From assembly GCA_032719365.1 (NCBI GenBank), contig CM064870.1:42936194-43000193 (forward strand): DNA of 64,000 nt. The letters run 5' to 3'. Positions 47,598 through 58,481 of the stretch are shown in pieces. Every line of letters begins with the position of its first letter. Positions within the stretch are counted from its first letter, which is position 1. The notes beneath the pieces were generated by a model that did no database searches, was not told the origin of the DNA, and was given only the letters and a program-made list of their open reading frames with translations. Made by a program: the position numbers and the translations under genes. This DNA is from Prinsepia uniflora (lineage: Eukaryota; Streptophyta; Magnoliopsida; Rosales; Rosaceae).

Positions 47598-48821
47598 GGA
47601 CTAGTCGTTACAAGTAGTCAACGCTGTAGTCAATGCTGATGTCAGTATGACATCATCTCTGATAGTCTGACATCTGACACGTGTCAGTCTGACATATGCC
47701 ACGTGTTAGCTCCTAGTAGGTCTACGTATCCTCTAACACCTCTAATAGCCTTCCACGTGGCAGCACCCGATTGGTCGACGTGGTCAGACATGGCAAGCTT
47801 ACTGTACTCGACAACTGCCATGTGGCAGTGTTCCATTGGTTTGCTTCTTACATCTACCAGATGATGACATCATCATTATCTTTTTCCTCTATCCGGGTTA
47901 ACCTGGTTGACTGTAATGGGTCGCTCAGACCCACTACTCGACCTGGTGCTAAAACCATCAAAACCCAACTTTTTTCTGCCATTTTTTATCCTATAGTTTC
48001 GTCTACCTCCCAGAAATCGACCCATGGACTCAGAATCAGAAGAAAAAGCCTCGAAATTATGTATCCAAGCTTGACATGTCACGACCAACTTCAACCTCGA
48101 ACCCAGAGCCATTTCGTGGTCCTTTCCTGTCAATTTCGATAACTGCCAGCTCGTGTGAGCTCAGAGGACATCCTCAGATCATCAGAAACAACCCTAAATG
48201 TGCACAACCCAAATTCAAAATTTCAAAAACCGCGGGTTTTAGGTTTTACCTTTTTGCGGTTTTCCAGCCACCGCCAAGCTCCGTCGCCTACCACCAACCT
48301 ATCAACCTCACCGCTTTACCCTCAACCTCACTATCAATCTCTCAAGGGGCCTCAATCGAACCAGCAAGGGAAGGAGGAATTTGGGTGGTTTGGGTTTCGG
48401 GTTTCTAGTGAACAAAAGAGAGACAGACAGGTTAGGTGCATGAATGCAAAGGGATACATGTCACTCATCCATTAGGCCTGACCCAAAATATCTGGGCACA
48501 CAAGGGACAAATACTCAACTACCTCGTAATTCATGCAATAGTACACAGAATATTTCGTGACCCATAACTTTCCCATCGAATGTCTGATTTTGACGTGCTG
48601 CCTGTCTACGGACTCGTATCGACTCAATTGACGTAACGGTCCTCGATCCATGTGCATTGGGCCTCCCTGTTGAAAAATCAACTTTTTACTCTTGTATAGG
48701 GGTAAAATCTTAATTTTTACCTGAACGTCTGATAATTCTCGATTAATTCCTGATTAGCCTCACTAATCCTCAATTTAACCTTAATTAATCCCAAAAATTT
48801 AGGATAGGTCATTACAAGAGG

Positions 48822-50104
48822 ACTAGTGTTGGTCGACTTTTATCAAAGTCGACGAGACATTTCTACGTGTTCGCCACTAGGTGGTGTGTTAGGCAGGTAA
48901 GGCTTGCCTTTGTCTACGACTCCGTGAGTGCCAATGTAAAAGTGCCATGTGTTGAGCTCGGATTGGAGGCTGAAGCTTAGGTTTTCTTGTCAAGCACGAC
49001 CGTTAGCTGGTACGAAGACCATTTTGTAATTGACATCAGCATTGCGAGGTAGCTGATGTTAGTGTGATTTTCATTCTTCTACCATGTGTGGGTGGACTTA
49101 TGGAGGCTATCAGCGCAGGCGGATTCTAGTTGTGATTCGTTGTTTGCTTGGCAGTCTTGCGGTTTGGAAGCTAGTGATCTCCAACTTGACTCAGTGCTTT
49201 TGTTCCTTGCCTTGTGCTTACGACTAGGAATGCATAGGACACTCACACATTGTAAAGCAAGGTGGGTGAGCTGGAGACGAACCATACGGAGAAGAGAAAG
49301 CGTTTCTCGGAAGAACGAAAAAGTCATGGCCTAAAATTCCTTCCAAGTTTGTTCCGAGGGGATGTTCCTAGTTGCCTCAGCCCAGCGTGGTTATCCAACA
49401 GACGCAAATTTTTTGGCACTCCATCCTAGCACTCGACCAAGCTCTTAGAGGTGAAAATCCAACAATAATGGAAATCCAATAACCAAGACATGAACGAAAT
49501 CAGGGTCATCTGGTTGGCATAGATTTTTCGCCAACCCTTCCAAGCACTTGGCAGGCTTCTAGAGTCGGAAATCCAACGAGGTTGGAAATCCAATAATTGA
49601 GACATGAGTGATCTTTGCTATCATATGCCCCTACAACATTGCTCCAAAAAAAATATAAAGAGCTAAAGTTGGGTATGATGAGCTGCAATGGAGTCCCTTT
49701 CAAAGAGCAGGAGTTGGAGGTTGAGGCCATGAATAGTGGATGACTTTACCCTACTTTCAGCCGAAGAATAAATTGAGCCCCAAAGGATGACAGGCATTTA
49801 CGCCTTGCCCTCAGAATTTCCATAGATTAGCTATTCTTTGTCTAGGATTGTAATTTCATTTCAATATTGAATAGCTGGTTTGAGCGATCAACATGTGATT
49901 CGCCAACCATTTTCTAAACAAAGATATGAAAATTTTGAATTTTGAATTCATGTGTGAAGCTTCCTCTACAAACTTTTTATTTTTTTGAATTAGCTTCTGA
50001 ACTTGTAGGTTTTTCAAATGCCCCCATTGCAGCCATGGGCATACACTAAGAGCTTTTCGACTCCAATTCGCCTAGGGCGATTCTCAGATAGAGTCTTGGA
50101 CTAC
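48822..50104. other. Flanking DNA between the nest and the hairpin array
   Basis: There is no domain in any frame. A frame of 82 codons is open on both strands at 49079-49334, so neither is convincing. Two diverged copies of an approximately 75 bp block (GAAATCCAACRAGGTTGG type) lie at about 49425-49500 and 49545-49620. It looks like an old unknown repeat. Confidence 0.4.
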
Positions 50105-51349
50105 TTCTAGAATGAAGACTTGGATTTCTTCCTAGAGAAAGGCTTGAAGTGCTTCCAGGTGGAAGGTGTTGATGTGTTCAGGAGAGCAAGGCTTTTCAGG
50201 CTTTCTGGAGAAAGGCTTTGATTACTTCCTGAAGGAAATGCCTGAGGTGTTTTCCGGAGGAAGACCTTAATGCTTCGCAGGGCAAAGTTTTGGATGCTTC
50301 GCATGGCGAAGACTTGGATACTTCGCATGGCGTAGGCGCTGATGCTTCACATGGCGAAGGCTCTGGTGCTTCATATAGCGAAGGCTCTGGTGTTTCACAT
50401 GGCAAATGCTCTACTGCTTCGCGGGAGTGAAGGCTTCAGATACGTCGTGGGAGCGAAGGCTTCAGATGCTTCGCGGGGCCGAAGGCTTTGGATGCATCGT
50501 GGGGGCGAAAGAATTGGTTCTTCGCGGAGGTGAAGACTTTGGCTGCTTCACGGGAGGGAAGGCTTCAGATGCTTCACGAGGGCGAAGGCTTTGGAGCTTC
50601 ACAAGAGCGAAGGATTTGGTGATTCGCGGGAGCGAAGGCTTCAGATGCTTTGCGGGGGTGAAGGCTTTGGTACTTCATGGAAGCGAAGGCTTTGATTCTT
50701 CATGAGAGGGAAGGCCTCAGATGCTTCGCGGGTGGTGAAGGCTTTGGATGCTTCGCGGGGGCGAAGGCTTTGGTGCTTCGTGGGGAAGAAGGCTTCGATG
50801 CTTCGCGGGGGCCAAGGCTTTGGTCTGCTTCGAGGGAGCGAAGGCTTCAGATGCTTCGTGGGGACGAAGGCTTTGATGCTTCGTGGGAGCGAAGGCTTCA
50901 GATGCTTCGTTGGGGTAAAGGCTTTGGTGCTTCACGGGAGTGAAGGCTTCAGATGCTTCACAGGGGCGAAGGCATTGGTGTTTCGTGGGAGCGAAGGCTT
51001 TGATGCTCCGCGAGAGTAAAGGATTTAGATGCATCGATGGGGCGAATGCTTTGGTGCTTCGCGGGAGCGAAGGCTTTGATGCTTCGCATGAGCGAAGGCT
51101 TTAGATGCTTCGTTGGGGCGAAGGCTTCAGATGCTTCGCAGAAGTGAAGGCTTTGATTCTACGCGAGGGTGAAGACTTTGGATGTTTTGCAAGAGCAAAG
51201 GCTTTGGATGCTTGTCGGGGGTGAAGACTTTGGTGCTTTGCAGGAGTGAAGGCTTTGGATGCTTCGTATGAGCAAAGGCTTTGGATGCTTCGCATGAGCA
51301 AAGACTTTGGTGCTTCACGTGGGCGAAGACTTTTGTATGCTTTTCTGGA
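50105..51349. repeat. Tandem array of about 45 hairpin units, about 26 bp each
   Basis: The usual unit holds CTTCGC, a four-base loop (often GGGG) and GCGAAG, then GCTTTGGATG or GCTTCAGATG. Stems differ between units but stay paired: CTTCC/GGAAG (50152-50165), CTTCGC/GCGAAG (50751-50766), CTTCGT/ACGAAG (50854-50869), CTTCAC/GTGAAG (50930-50945), TTTGC/GCAAA (51186-51199). Left units are the most diverged. Because stops are lacking, long frames are open on both strands; these are consequences of the repeat. The array ends against the Tekay element. Confidence 0.9.
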
Positions 51350-51356
51350 GACACAG

Positions 51357-53994
51357 TGACAGGACCCGCCCCGATCCCACGGGGACCACAAGGGGACGTG
51401 CCCTGCTCCCGTCTGACACCCAAATTAACATACCCATTTCTAACCTCAAACGTTCAAATGCATAAATAACCAAATTAAAGTTTTACATCAAATCCGAAAT
51501 AAACAGATGTCAGACAAGGGATGAAATCCAAAATTACAAGTTGCGAGCACGACTCTAAAATAAACCTGCGGGTAAACCACCCAACAGGGGTTCAGGTACG
51601 CAGAAGTAGATCTATGCCTCAGCCTCAGGATCCTCCTCTACCTCAGTAGCACAGCCTGGAGGGGTTACCAAAACATTAAGGGTGAGTGGGCCGAAACTTA
51701 AGTTTATCAAACCGTTTAATAAGTAAAACATATAATTTACCCCTCCGTTTTCCAAACATGCATGCATCAAAATTTTAAACCATAAATCATATAATATGAA
51801 CCATAAGGCATGTAATAAAACCATAATCATAATTTTAGCCACTGCACTATACACTCCAATCCTGACATCCCCGATGTCTGACGTCCCTGACGTCCAATAA
51901 GGTCACAGTCTCAAGGCTACGTGTGCCACTCCGGGTCACAATCCCGAATCCAATCCCCGAACCCTGTCCGGGTACGGCATCTCAAATGCCTAGCGTCCTA
52001 GACGCTCGACGTCCCTGATGTCCAATTATAGCAATCCTGCTCCTGAGTCATTTTACCGTCCGGTTCCTCCGTAGAATGACCCCTCGCAGGTAGTGCGCCA
52101 TGACCACTCCGGGGTACCACATCCGAAGCAAACAGTATCACAAGAATGGATCTATACAGTGCAGTACCAAATACCTTTTATTGATATCCACATGCAAAAC
52201 ATATATTTATATACAAGATAAAATCCAAACCGATCTTTAAGTTTCATTAGACGGGTTTCAAACCCAAATACCGTGAAACGTGCCATAACCATAATTTCAA
52301 TATCATCAAAACCGTTTCATGATTCCAGCATGTGAATATAAGTAAATCAGAAAACATTTAAGCATGCAAGGGTTTAATAAAATCAGGCCCACCCACGGCG
52401 AATCTGCGCTTATGGACCTGTACCGGGATTATCGTACAATTCCTGTCAGTCCAAATCACACGTAAGGGTCACTACAAGTCTTAACCATTTAACCAAAAAG
52501 TCTGAAACAGAAAACGGCTCAGGGAAACCGTCCAACACGTTTCCCGAGACAACCGGCAATAAACTGACCCATCAAAACTATCTCAGATCAACATGGTTAA
52601 TTCACAAAAAATGTTCAGAATGATGAGAGGAACAAAAGTCATGTTGATAGTGATCAGAGATAAGGTTTAATGCGCCCTCACGCGCTGCCCAAAGTGGCTG
52701 CTCGTGAAAGTCTCGCGCCTGACACTGTAGCTACAGTGTCACCACCTTCACCCGTTTGTCTGTAATACGGGCCTGCCACCCCCGGCTTGACCCGGTTAAT
52801 TAACCCTCAATTTCCACTCGATTTCACTCGTATTTCATCCTAACATGTTCATTAACTATCCAATTTAGGTTCTAAATCAAAAATTAACCTCACTGGTCCC
52901 TTAAATGGACCCTCTACCCGTGATCAACCAAACGGGTCAATCACCAGAACTCCCTGGTTTCAAACCCATTATCCAATTAACTTCACAAGAATCGTAATAG
53001 GATCAAAACGAACAAAAATGAATGATCATTTGTGCCTGAAAGTACCTGAAGGTTGTCGTCCCAAGCTCTGCAATTTCTCTGAAAACGGCAGCCACCGTCC
53101 CAGCTCAACCGTGGCTGGTTCCCCTCGATTTCGATGTGGTTGAGTTCCAAGTACTCCCAGAAAACTAAACCAGGCCTTGGTTTGGTCCAACAATCACCAG
53201 AAATCAAAACCCGATTTTCCCTCCAATTTTCCAGAAATGGTTTTCTCTGGTTTTCCTCTCCAATTCTCAGTCCTCACTGCAGCAGAGTGAAGCACACTTA
53301 AATCCCATTCAGTTTAAACAATCCTTACCAGCCAACAGCTTGTGGAAGCCTCACTGTCCACTGAGAAATATTTCCCGCAAAAGTTCGAATCTTGAATTAA
53401 CAAATGATGTCCATGATCAGCCACGTTCTGATGTATATAGGGCTTTAAACAATCCCAGCTTTCCAACTCACACACTGATTAAACAATTGGGACTCAGAAC
53501 CACCGTACACGGTGGTGCAGCGATTGTTCCCCCCGCGTTTGCTACAGTGACCAGGGGTGAAATGACCAAAATGCCCCTGGTTCAATAATTACCAAAATGC
53601 CCTTTACTTTCTAGACCCGTAACTCAGCCATACGAAGTCCGATTTCAGTGTGCCGCCTGTCAACGGATACAGGGCATCGAGACCTACCTAACGGTCCTTG
53701 AGTCGTGTGAAAATTAGTTGTCAAACAAAAAGTCAACATTTTCGCCTCTATCGTCAAATTACGGTAACGCCCCTGAACTTCTGATAGTCATAACTTTTAC
53801 CCTGATCGTCCGAATTGGACGTGCCCCTGTCTATGGACTCGTGACGTCCCAAACTACGTCACGGTCATTGGTCAAAGTCCATTTGAACCTCAAGTCAAAA
53901 AGTCAACAATTTGGTCATACCAATCACAAGGGTAAAAACGTCAATTCATACATTAAATTACATTATAATAATCCTCGGATTTTTGGGTGTTACA
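51357..53994 (-). repeat. 3' LTR of the Tekay element
   Basis: It starts TGTAACACCCAAAAATCC at 53994 and ends GGGTCCTGTCA at 51357. It is matched end to end by 58482-61147. An ATGCATGCAT site is at 51759. The ACGTG part of the promoter block found in the LARD LTRs is not evident. Confidence 0.95.
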
Positions 53995-54010
53995 AATTTC
54001 CCCCCTTAAG
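53995..54010 (-). promoter_or_regulatory. Polypurine tract of the Tekay element
   Basis: CTTAAGGGGGGAAATT on the minus strand directly precedes the 3' LTR and follows CGAAATTT. It primes plus-strand DNA in the family. Confidence 0.85.
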
Positions 54011-54028
54011 AAATTTCGTCCCGAAATT

Positions 54029-55400
54029 TCAAAGAAACAAATAAGGGAATTGCTCTCGCATCGGAGCCTCGGGCTCCCATGTGGCTTCTTCTACATTCTG
54101 ATTTTTCCAGAGAATCTTCACGAGAGGGATCGTCTTCCGACGTAGTACCTTGTCCTTCCGATCTAAAATCTGCACTGGTTGTTCCTCAAAGCTCAAATGC
54201 TCTCGGAGTTCGATAGGTTGTTCCTCCAGTACATGAGAAGCATCATGTACGTACTTCCGCAGCATTGATATGTGGAAAACATCGTGAACTTTAGAAAGTT
54301 CTGGAGGTAGTGCCAATCTGTATGCGACCCGGCCAATCCTCTCCACGATCACATATGGTCCGATAAAACGCGGACTCAGTTTCCCCCGTCGAGCAAAACG
54401 AATAATCCCTTTCCACGGAGATAACTTCAGGAAGACAAAATCTCCCACTTCAAATTCCAAGTCTCGAATCCGTCGATCGGCATAACTCTTCTGGCGATCC
54501 TGTGCCGCCTTCAATCTTTCCTTGATAACCCGAACAGTTTCCTGGGTTAAGTCCATCAATTCTGGCCCTACGGCCGCTCGCTCCCCTATCTCCATCCAGC
54601 AGATAGGTGTCCTGTACTGTCGACCATACAGTGCCTCATAGGGTGCCATCCCGATACTGGCCTGATAGCTGTTGTTGTAAGCGAATTCCATCAATGGTAA
54701 ATGAGTATCCCATGAATCCTGAAACTGTAGCACACAAGACCTCATCATGTCCTCCAGGGTCCGAATGGTCCTTTCAGACTGCCCATCGGTCAGTGGATGG
54801 AAAGCAGTACTGAAACGTAGGGTTGTTCCCAAATTAGTTTGCAAACTCCGCCAGAACCTGGAAGTGAAACGCGGATCACGATCGGACACGATCGATTCCG
54901 GCGTACTATGCAATCGTATGATTTCCTTTACGAACAATTGAGCCAGCCGATTAGGTTTATAAGTCTCCTAAATTGGCAGAAAATGGGCTGACTTGGTTAA
55001 CCGGTCCACAATCACCCATACTCCGTCAACTCCACTCTGAGTCCTTGGTAACTTAAAGACGAAGTCCATGGTGATGTAATCCCACTTCCACTCGGGAATC
55101 GGAAGTGGCTGCATAGCCCCATACGGTCTCTGCCGTTCCGCCTTAACCTGCTGACAGGTTAAGCATTTGCTTACAAACTCCGCAATGTCCTTCTTCATTC
55201 CTGCCCACCAATAATGGTTCCGGAAGGTACGGTACATCTTTGTACCTCCCGGATGCATAGCATAAGCCGAACTATGGGCCTCCTCCGGAATCTCGGCCCG
55301 TAACTCTGCCACTGCAGGTACACACAAACGGCCGAATTTCACAAGTGCTCCATCATCCCGGATGGTAAAATCCTATCTCTCATCCGCATCAACCTCAATC
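54029..55400 (-). pseudogene. Integrase with chromodomain, Tekay type
   Basis: The first frame (55342-54968) has the zinc finger (HPGGTKMYRTFRNHYWW, CLTCQQVK) and the core start DYITMDFVFKLP. A TAG at 54965-54967 interrupts. The second frame (54937-54029) has IVSDRDPRF (Asp) and FHPLTDGQSERTIRTLED (Glu), then the GPY/F region (LSPRFIGPYVIVERIG). It ends in a chromodomain-like tail (VQILDRKDKV, PLVKILWKNQNVEEATWEPE). All three catalytic acids are present. The tail is that of Tekay/Del elements, which often target heterochromatin. Confidence 0.93.
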
Positions 55401-55452
55401 CTGTAAATACAGAGTATCGGATCCTGAAGTTGTGCTTCGATGATCCGATCAA

Positions 55453-56109
55453 TCAGCACTGGTCGTACATGAAAGCTGGCCAACAAGGCTCGATGCTCAT
55501 CCTTATCCAAAATAACTCCCGTCTTCCGGAGTTCCACCTGTCATAATCCTTCAGCAGCTCTAACCATCTCTGTTTTCTCATGTTAAGCTCCTTCTGAGTG
55601 AATAGGTACTTTAGGCTCTGGTGGTCGGTGTATATCCGGTACGTTGCGCCGAATAGGTAATGTCTCCAGATTTTTAGGGCATGAACCACCGCTGCCAACT
55701 CCAAATCATGGGTATGGTAGTTCAATTCATGAGTCTTTAGTTGCCGGGATGCGTAGGCAATAACCTTGCCAGTTTTCATCAACACGCAGCCCAAACCTTG
55801 TAGCGATGCGTCACTAAAGACCACGAACTCTCCACTGTCATCCGGCAATGTAAGGACATGTGCAGTGGTCAATCGATCCTTCAACTCTTGAAAGCTCCGA
55901 TCACACTGCTAGTCCCAAATAAACTTTACTCCCTTCCAAGTCAATCGAGTCAATTGTGCGGCAATTTTGGAGAAACCCTCCACAAACCTCCGGTAGTAAC
56001 CTGCTAACCCGACAAAACTCCGCACCTCCGTTACCGTTGTCGGTCTAGCCCAGTTTGTCACCGCCTCTGTTTTTTGGGGATCCACGCTAATCCCACCCGT
56101 CGATATCAC
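55453..56109 (-). pseudogene. RNase H and connection, Tekay type
   Basis: The piece 56109-55909 reads ISTGGISVDPQKTEAV and VGLAGYYRRFVEGFSKIA, and a TAG follows at 55906-55908. The frame 55884-55453 reads VVFSDASLQGLGCVLM, KVIAYASRQLKTHELNYHTHDLELAAVVHALKIW and YTDHQSLKYLFTQKELNMRKQRWLELLKDYD. After that a deletion removes the ADALSR end of RNase H and the frame shifts. Confidence 0.92.
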
Positions 56110-56622
56110 GTGTCCCAGAAAACCAATACTGCTCAGCCAAAACTAACACTTGCTCAGCTTGGCGTACAACTGTTCTTGTCTCAGCTTCTACAACACCAAC
56201 CGTAGATGTTCCTCATGTGCTCGGGCACTCCTTGAGTATACCAAGATATCATCGATGAACACAATCACGAATTTATCCAAGTAGGGTCGGAAGACCCGGT
56301 TCATCAGATCCATGAATGCTGCTGGAGCATTCGTCAAGCCAAAAGGCATCACAAGGAACTCGTAGTGTCCGTAACGGGTTCGAAAAGCAGTTTTCGGAAT
56401 ATCCTCCTCCGAAATCCTCAATTGGTGATACCCAGACCACAAATCAATCTTCGAAAAGCACTGTGCTCCCCGCAACTGGTCAAAAAGATCATCGATCCTG
56501 GGTAGAGGATACTGTTTCCTCAGTGTCACTTTGTTGAGTTGTCGATAGTCAATACACAAACGGAGACTCCCCTCCTTCTTCTTTACGAACAACACCGGTG
56601 CTCCCCATGGTGAAGTACTCGG
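56110..56622 (-). pseudogene. Reverse transcriptase core, Tekay type
   Basis: The frame reads LFVKKKEGSLRLCIDYRQLN, then LPRIDDLFDQLRGAQCFSKIDL, GYHQLRI and MPFGLTNAPAAFMDLMNRVF, and the catalytic FIDDILVYS. These are all intact RT blocks. A TGA at 56620-56622 separates it from the protease part, and TAG codons follow at 56185-56187 and within KC*FWL near 56145. These stops can arise from single changes, several of them C to T. Confidence 0.93.
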
Positions 56623-57354
56623 TCAGACGTATCCCAAATCCACCAACTCCAGCAATTGTGTTTTGAGTTCTCGTAACTCGGCCGGTGTCATCCGGTATGG
56701 TGCCTGGGATATAGGTCGAGTACCGGGGAGTAGTTCAATTGTAAACTCGATCTCCCGCGATGGTGGTAATCCAGGTAAGTCTTCCGGGAACACATCCGGA
56801 AACTCACGTACCACCGGTATCTCGTCGATACCCGGAGTATCAACTTGCTCCGACACGACATGCGCTAGATAACCCTGGGATCCCTTCCGTAGAAGTTTGG
56901 TAGCAGTAAGTGAAGAAATCACTTTAGGAGGCGAACCGTCACGCTCCCCCTGAAAGATAACCTCCGGCAAACCTGGGCTCCGCAGAATCACTTGCCTACT
57001 ACAGCAATCGATGAGCGACCCATACTCCGATAGCCAATCCATCCCCAAAATTACATCGAAGTCGTGGATATCCAGAATAATCAAGTCCGCTGGCAAATCC
57101 ACATCCTCAATTCTCACCGGGCACCTCCGAATCACCTGATTCACAAGGTACACGATGCCCATCGGGGTGCCAACACCCATTTCGCAATCTAAGGAAGATA
57201 CCACACAATCAAGCATACCAGCACAACTCCTCGAAATAAAAGAATGTGTAGCCCTCGCATCCATCAACACACGTACAAGAAGGTTTAAGATGTGTAGTGT
57301 ACCTGTAACCACGCCTGGGGCGGTCCTCGCCTGCTGCTGGATCATTGCAAACAC
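56623..57354 (-). pseudogene. Protease and RT lead-in, Tekay type; protease site changed
   Basis: After the TAG at 57352-57354 the frame has LVRVLMDARATHSFISRSC. The D-S-G-A catalytic motif is D-A-R-A, so the enzyme should be inactive. DFDVILGMDWLSEYGSLIDC is the second protease hallmark. FPDVFPEDLPGLPPSREIEF and PISQAPYRMTPAELRELK lead into RT. The family's Gag-Pol is normally one frame. Confidence 0.9.
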
Positions 57355-58374
57355 CTAGGCCCTAGACCCTCCATTTCGTCCGCGCCCGCGCGCCCCACGC
57401 CCAGCACCACGGTCACCTCCCTGACCTCGACCTCCGTTAGTGTGGGAAGCCATGCTCTGCACCACACTAGAGCCCCCAGCGTTGTTCCTCTTGGACAACA
57501 GCGGGCAATCACAGGCATAGTGGCCCTCCTCTCCGCAAGAAAAACAGGTTACTGGCCTCGGCCTGTCTGAATGCCCACCAGAAGCACCGCTCCAAGATGA
57601 ACGTTGCCCAGAGTTGTATCCTGATCCTCGGGCCTGAGAGCCTCCACGTCGACTGAACCAGCCACAACCTTTAAAGGATGAAGGTGTTCCCCTGTAGCCT
57701 CCTCCCTTATTGTTCTTCTGGCACGTTGGCCCACGGTGTAGGCGATCCTGACGTCGCCCCTCGCCCGAAGGCTGTCGTGTCTGGTGTGCCGTCAGACTGG
57801 CCTCGACACGCACCGCAGCGTCGACCATATCTCTCCGAGAAGCATGAGTAGCAGCAGTCACACTTGCCCGGATCTCCCCTCGGAGTCCAAGCTCAAACCT
57901 TTGGCATTTGTCCTCCTCCGTGCTCACGAATGATGCAACGAACTGGGAAAGTTTCCCAAAAGTCTGCTCGTAGTCCTCAACGGACATATCCCCCTGCTCC
58001 AGCCGCAGGAACTCTGCCTCCCGTGCCGCGCGAAACGATCGCGGGTAGTACTGGTCTAGAAATCGGGAATGGAAAACCTCCCAAGTAGTGGTATGGACGG
58101 ACCATCCAGACATTTCGAGGCCGTGCCACCACTGGTAAGCTCCTCCTTCCAGTAAGAAGGCCGCCAAGGTCGCCCGCTCGCCCGGAGGGCAGTGCATCAC
58201 CGTGAAGATTCTTTCCCATTTGGTGATCCAATCATGAGCATCTTCGGGGTTTGATCCGTCGCTAAAAGGAGTGGCTCCCAGACGCTGAGCCCGCTCAATG
58301 CTTGCGCATTCCATTTCCCTTTCCTGATCCTCGTCAGTTCGTGTATGAGGAATCCTCCTTGGAGGCATAACCAA
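57355..58374 (-). pseudogene. gag, Tekay type, full length and open
   Basis: The 339-codon frame starts MVMPPRRIPHTRTDEDQE. The capsid core follows (RAQRLGATPFSDGSNPEDAHDWITKWERIF, LAAFLLEGGAYQWWHGLEM, FHSRFLDQYYP), then a Gly/Arg-rich part and an intact CCHC zinc knuckle CFSCGEEGHYACDC near residues 270-285. The stop TAG at 57352-57354 cuts it from pol, where family members usually read through in frame. The start is the second ATG-containing context after the primer site; the methionine at residue 3 is equally possible. Of all frames here it is the most likely still to give protein. Confidence 0.92.
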
Positions 58375-58465
58375 CTGTCAAGAGGCATAGATCAGTTAAC
58401 ATTATCCTTAAACTCGAAAAGTAACTAGTACTAATCGCTAGTCTAGCATGCTGACCACAACTTAG

Positions 58466-58481
58466 TGCTCTGATACCAAGC
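58466..58481 (-). promoter_or_regulatory. Primer binding site, Tekay element
   Basis: GCTTGGTATCAGAGCA on the minus strand follows the LTR end CCTGTCA. TGGTATCAGAGC is complementary to the 3' end of initiator tRNA-Met. Confidence 0.9.

Larger units (their letters stand above)
33781..47612 (-). mobile_element. Non-coding LTR element (LARD, level 2 of the nest)
   Basis: On the minus strand: 5' LTR (47612-47603 plus 44640-41891), primer-site remnant GGTGTCAGAGC, internal domain 41890-37918, then GGACGAAATTCTTAAAGGAAGGA before the 3' LTR (37917-33781). The last motif is the polypurine context of Tekay-type chromoviruses. Flanks AGCAG (33776-33780) and AGTAG (47613-47617) are a duplication with one C/T change. 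No gag or pol frame is present. Both LTRs carry a later insertion. Confidence 0.85.
31859..48816 (-). mobile_element. Solo LTR (level 1 of the nest) with AGAGG duplication
   Basis: Two LTR pieces (31859-33780 and 47618-48816) make one LTR of about 3.1 kb on the minus strand. It starts TGTAATGACC at 48816 and ends CTATCA at 31859. Perfect AGAGG duplications lie at 31854-31858 and 48817-48821. The split at 33780 is caused by the next element, which duplicated AGCAG/AGTAG. No internal domain of its own exists, so it had become a solo LTR, probably before being hit. Confidence 0.85.

Noticed and set aside
49079..49334. 82-codon frames on both strands
   Set aside because: They mirror each other and match no family; coding on both strands is unlikely.
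50406..51019. Overlapping long frames on both strands in the hairpin array
   Set aside because: The repeat unit lacks stop codons in most frames, so open frames on both strands are expected. No start context, domain or frame consistency is seen across the 26 bp units.
50105..51349. CRISPR-like array
   Set aside because: Units are contiguous and diverged with no unique spacers, and the setting is a plant genome.
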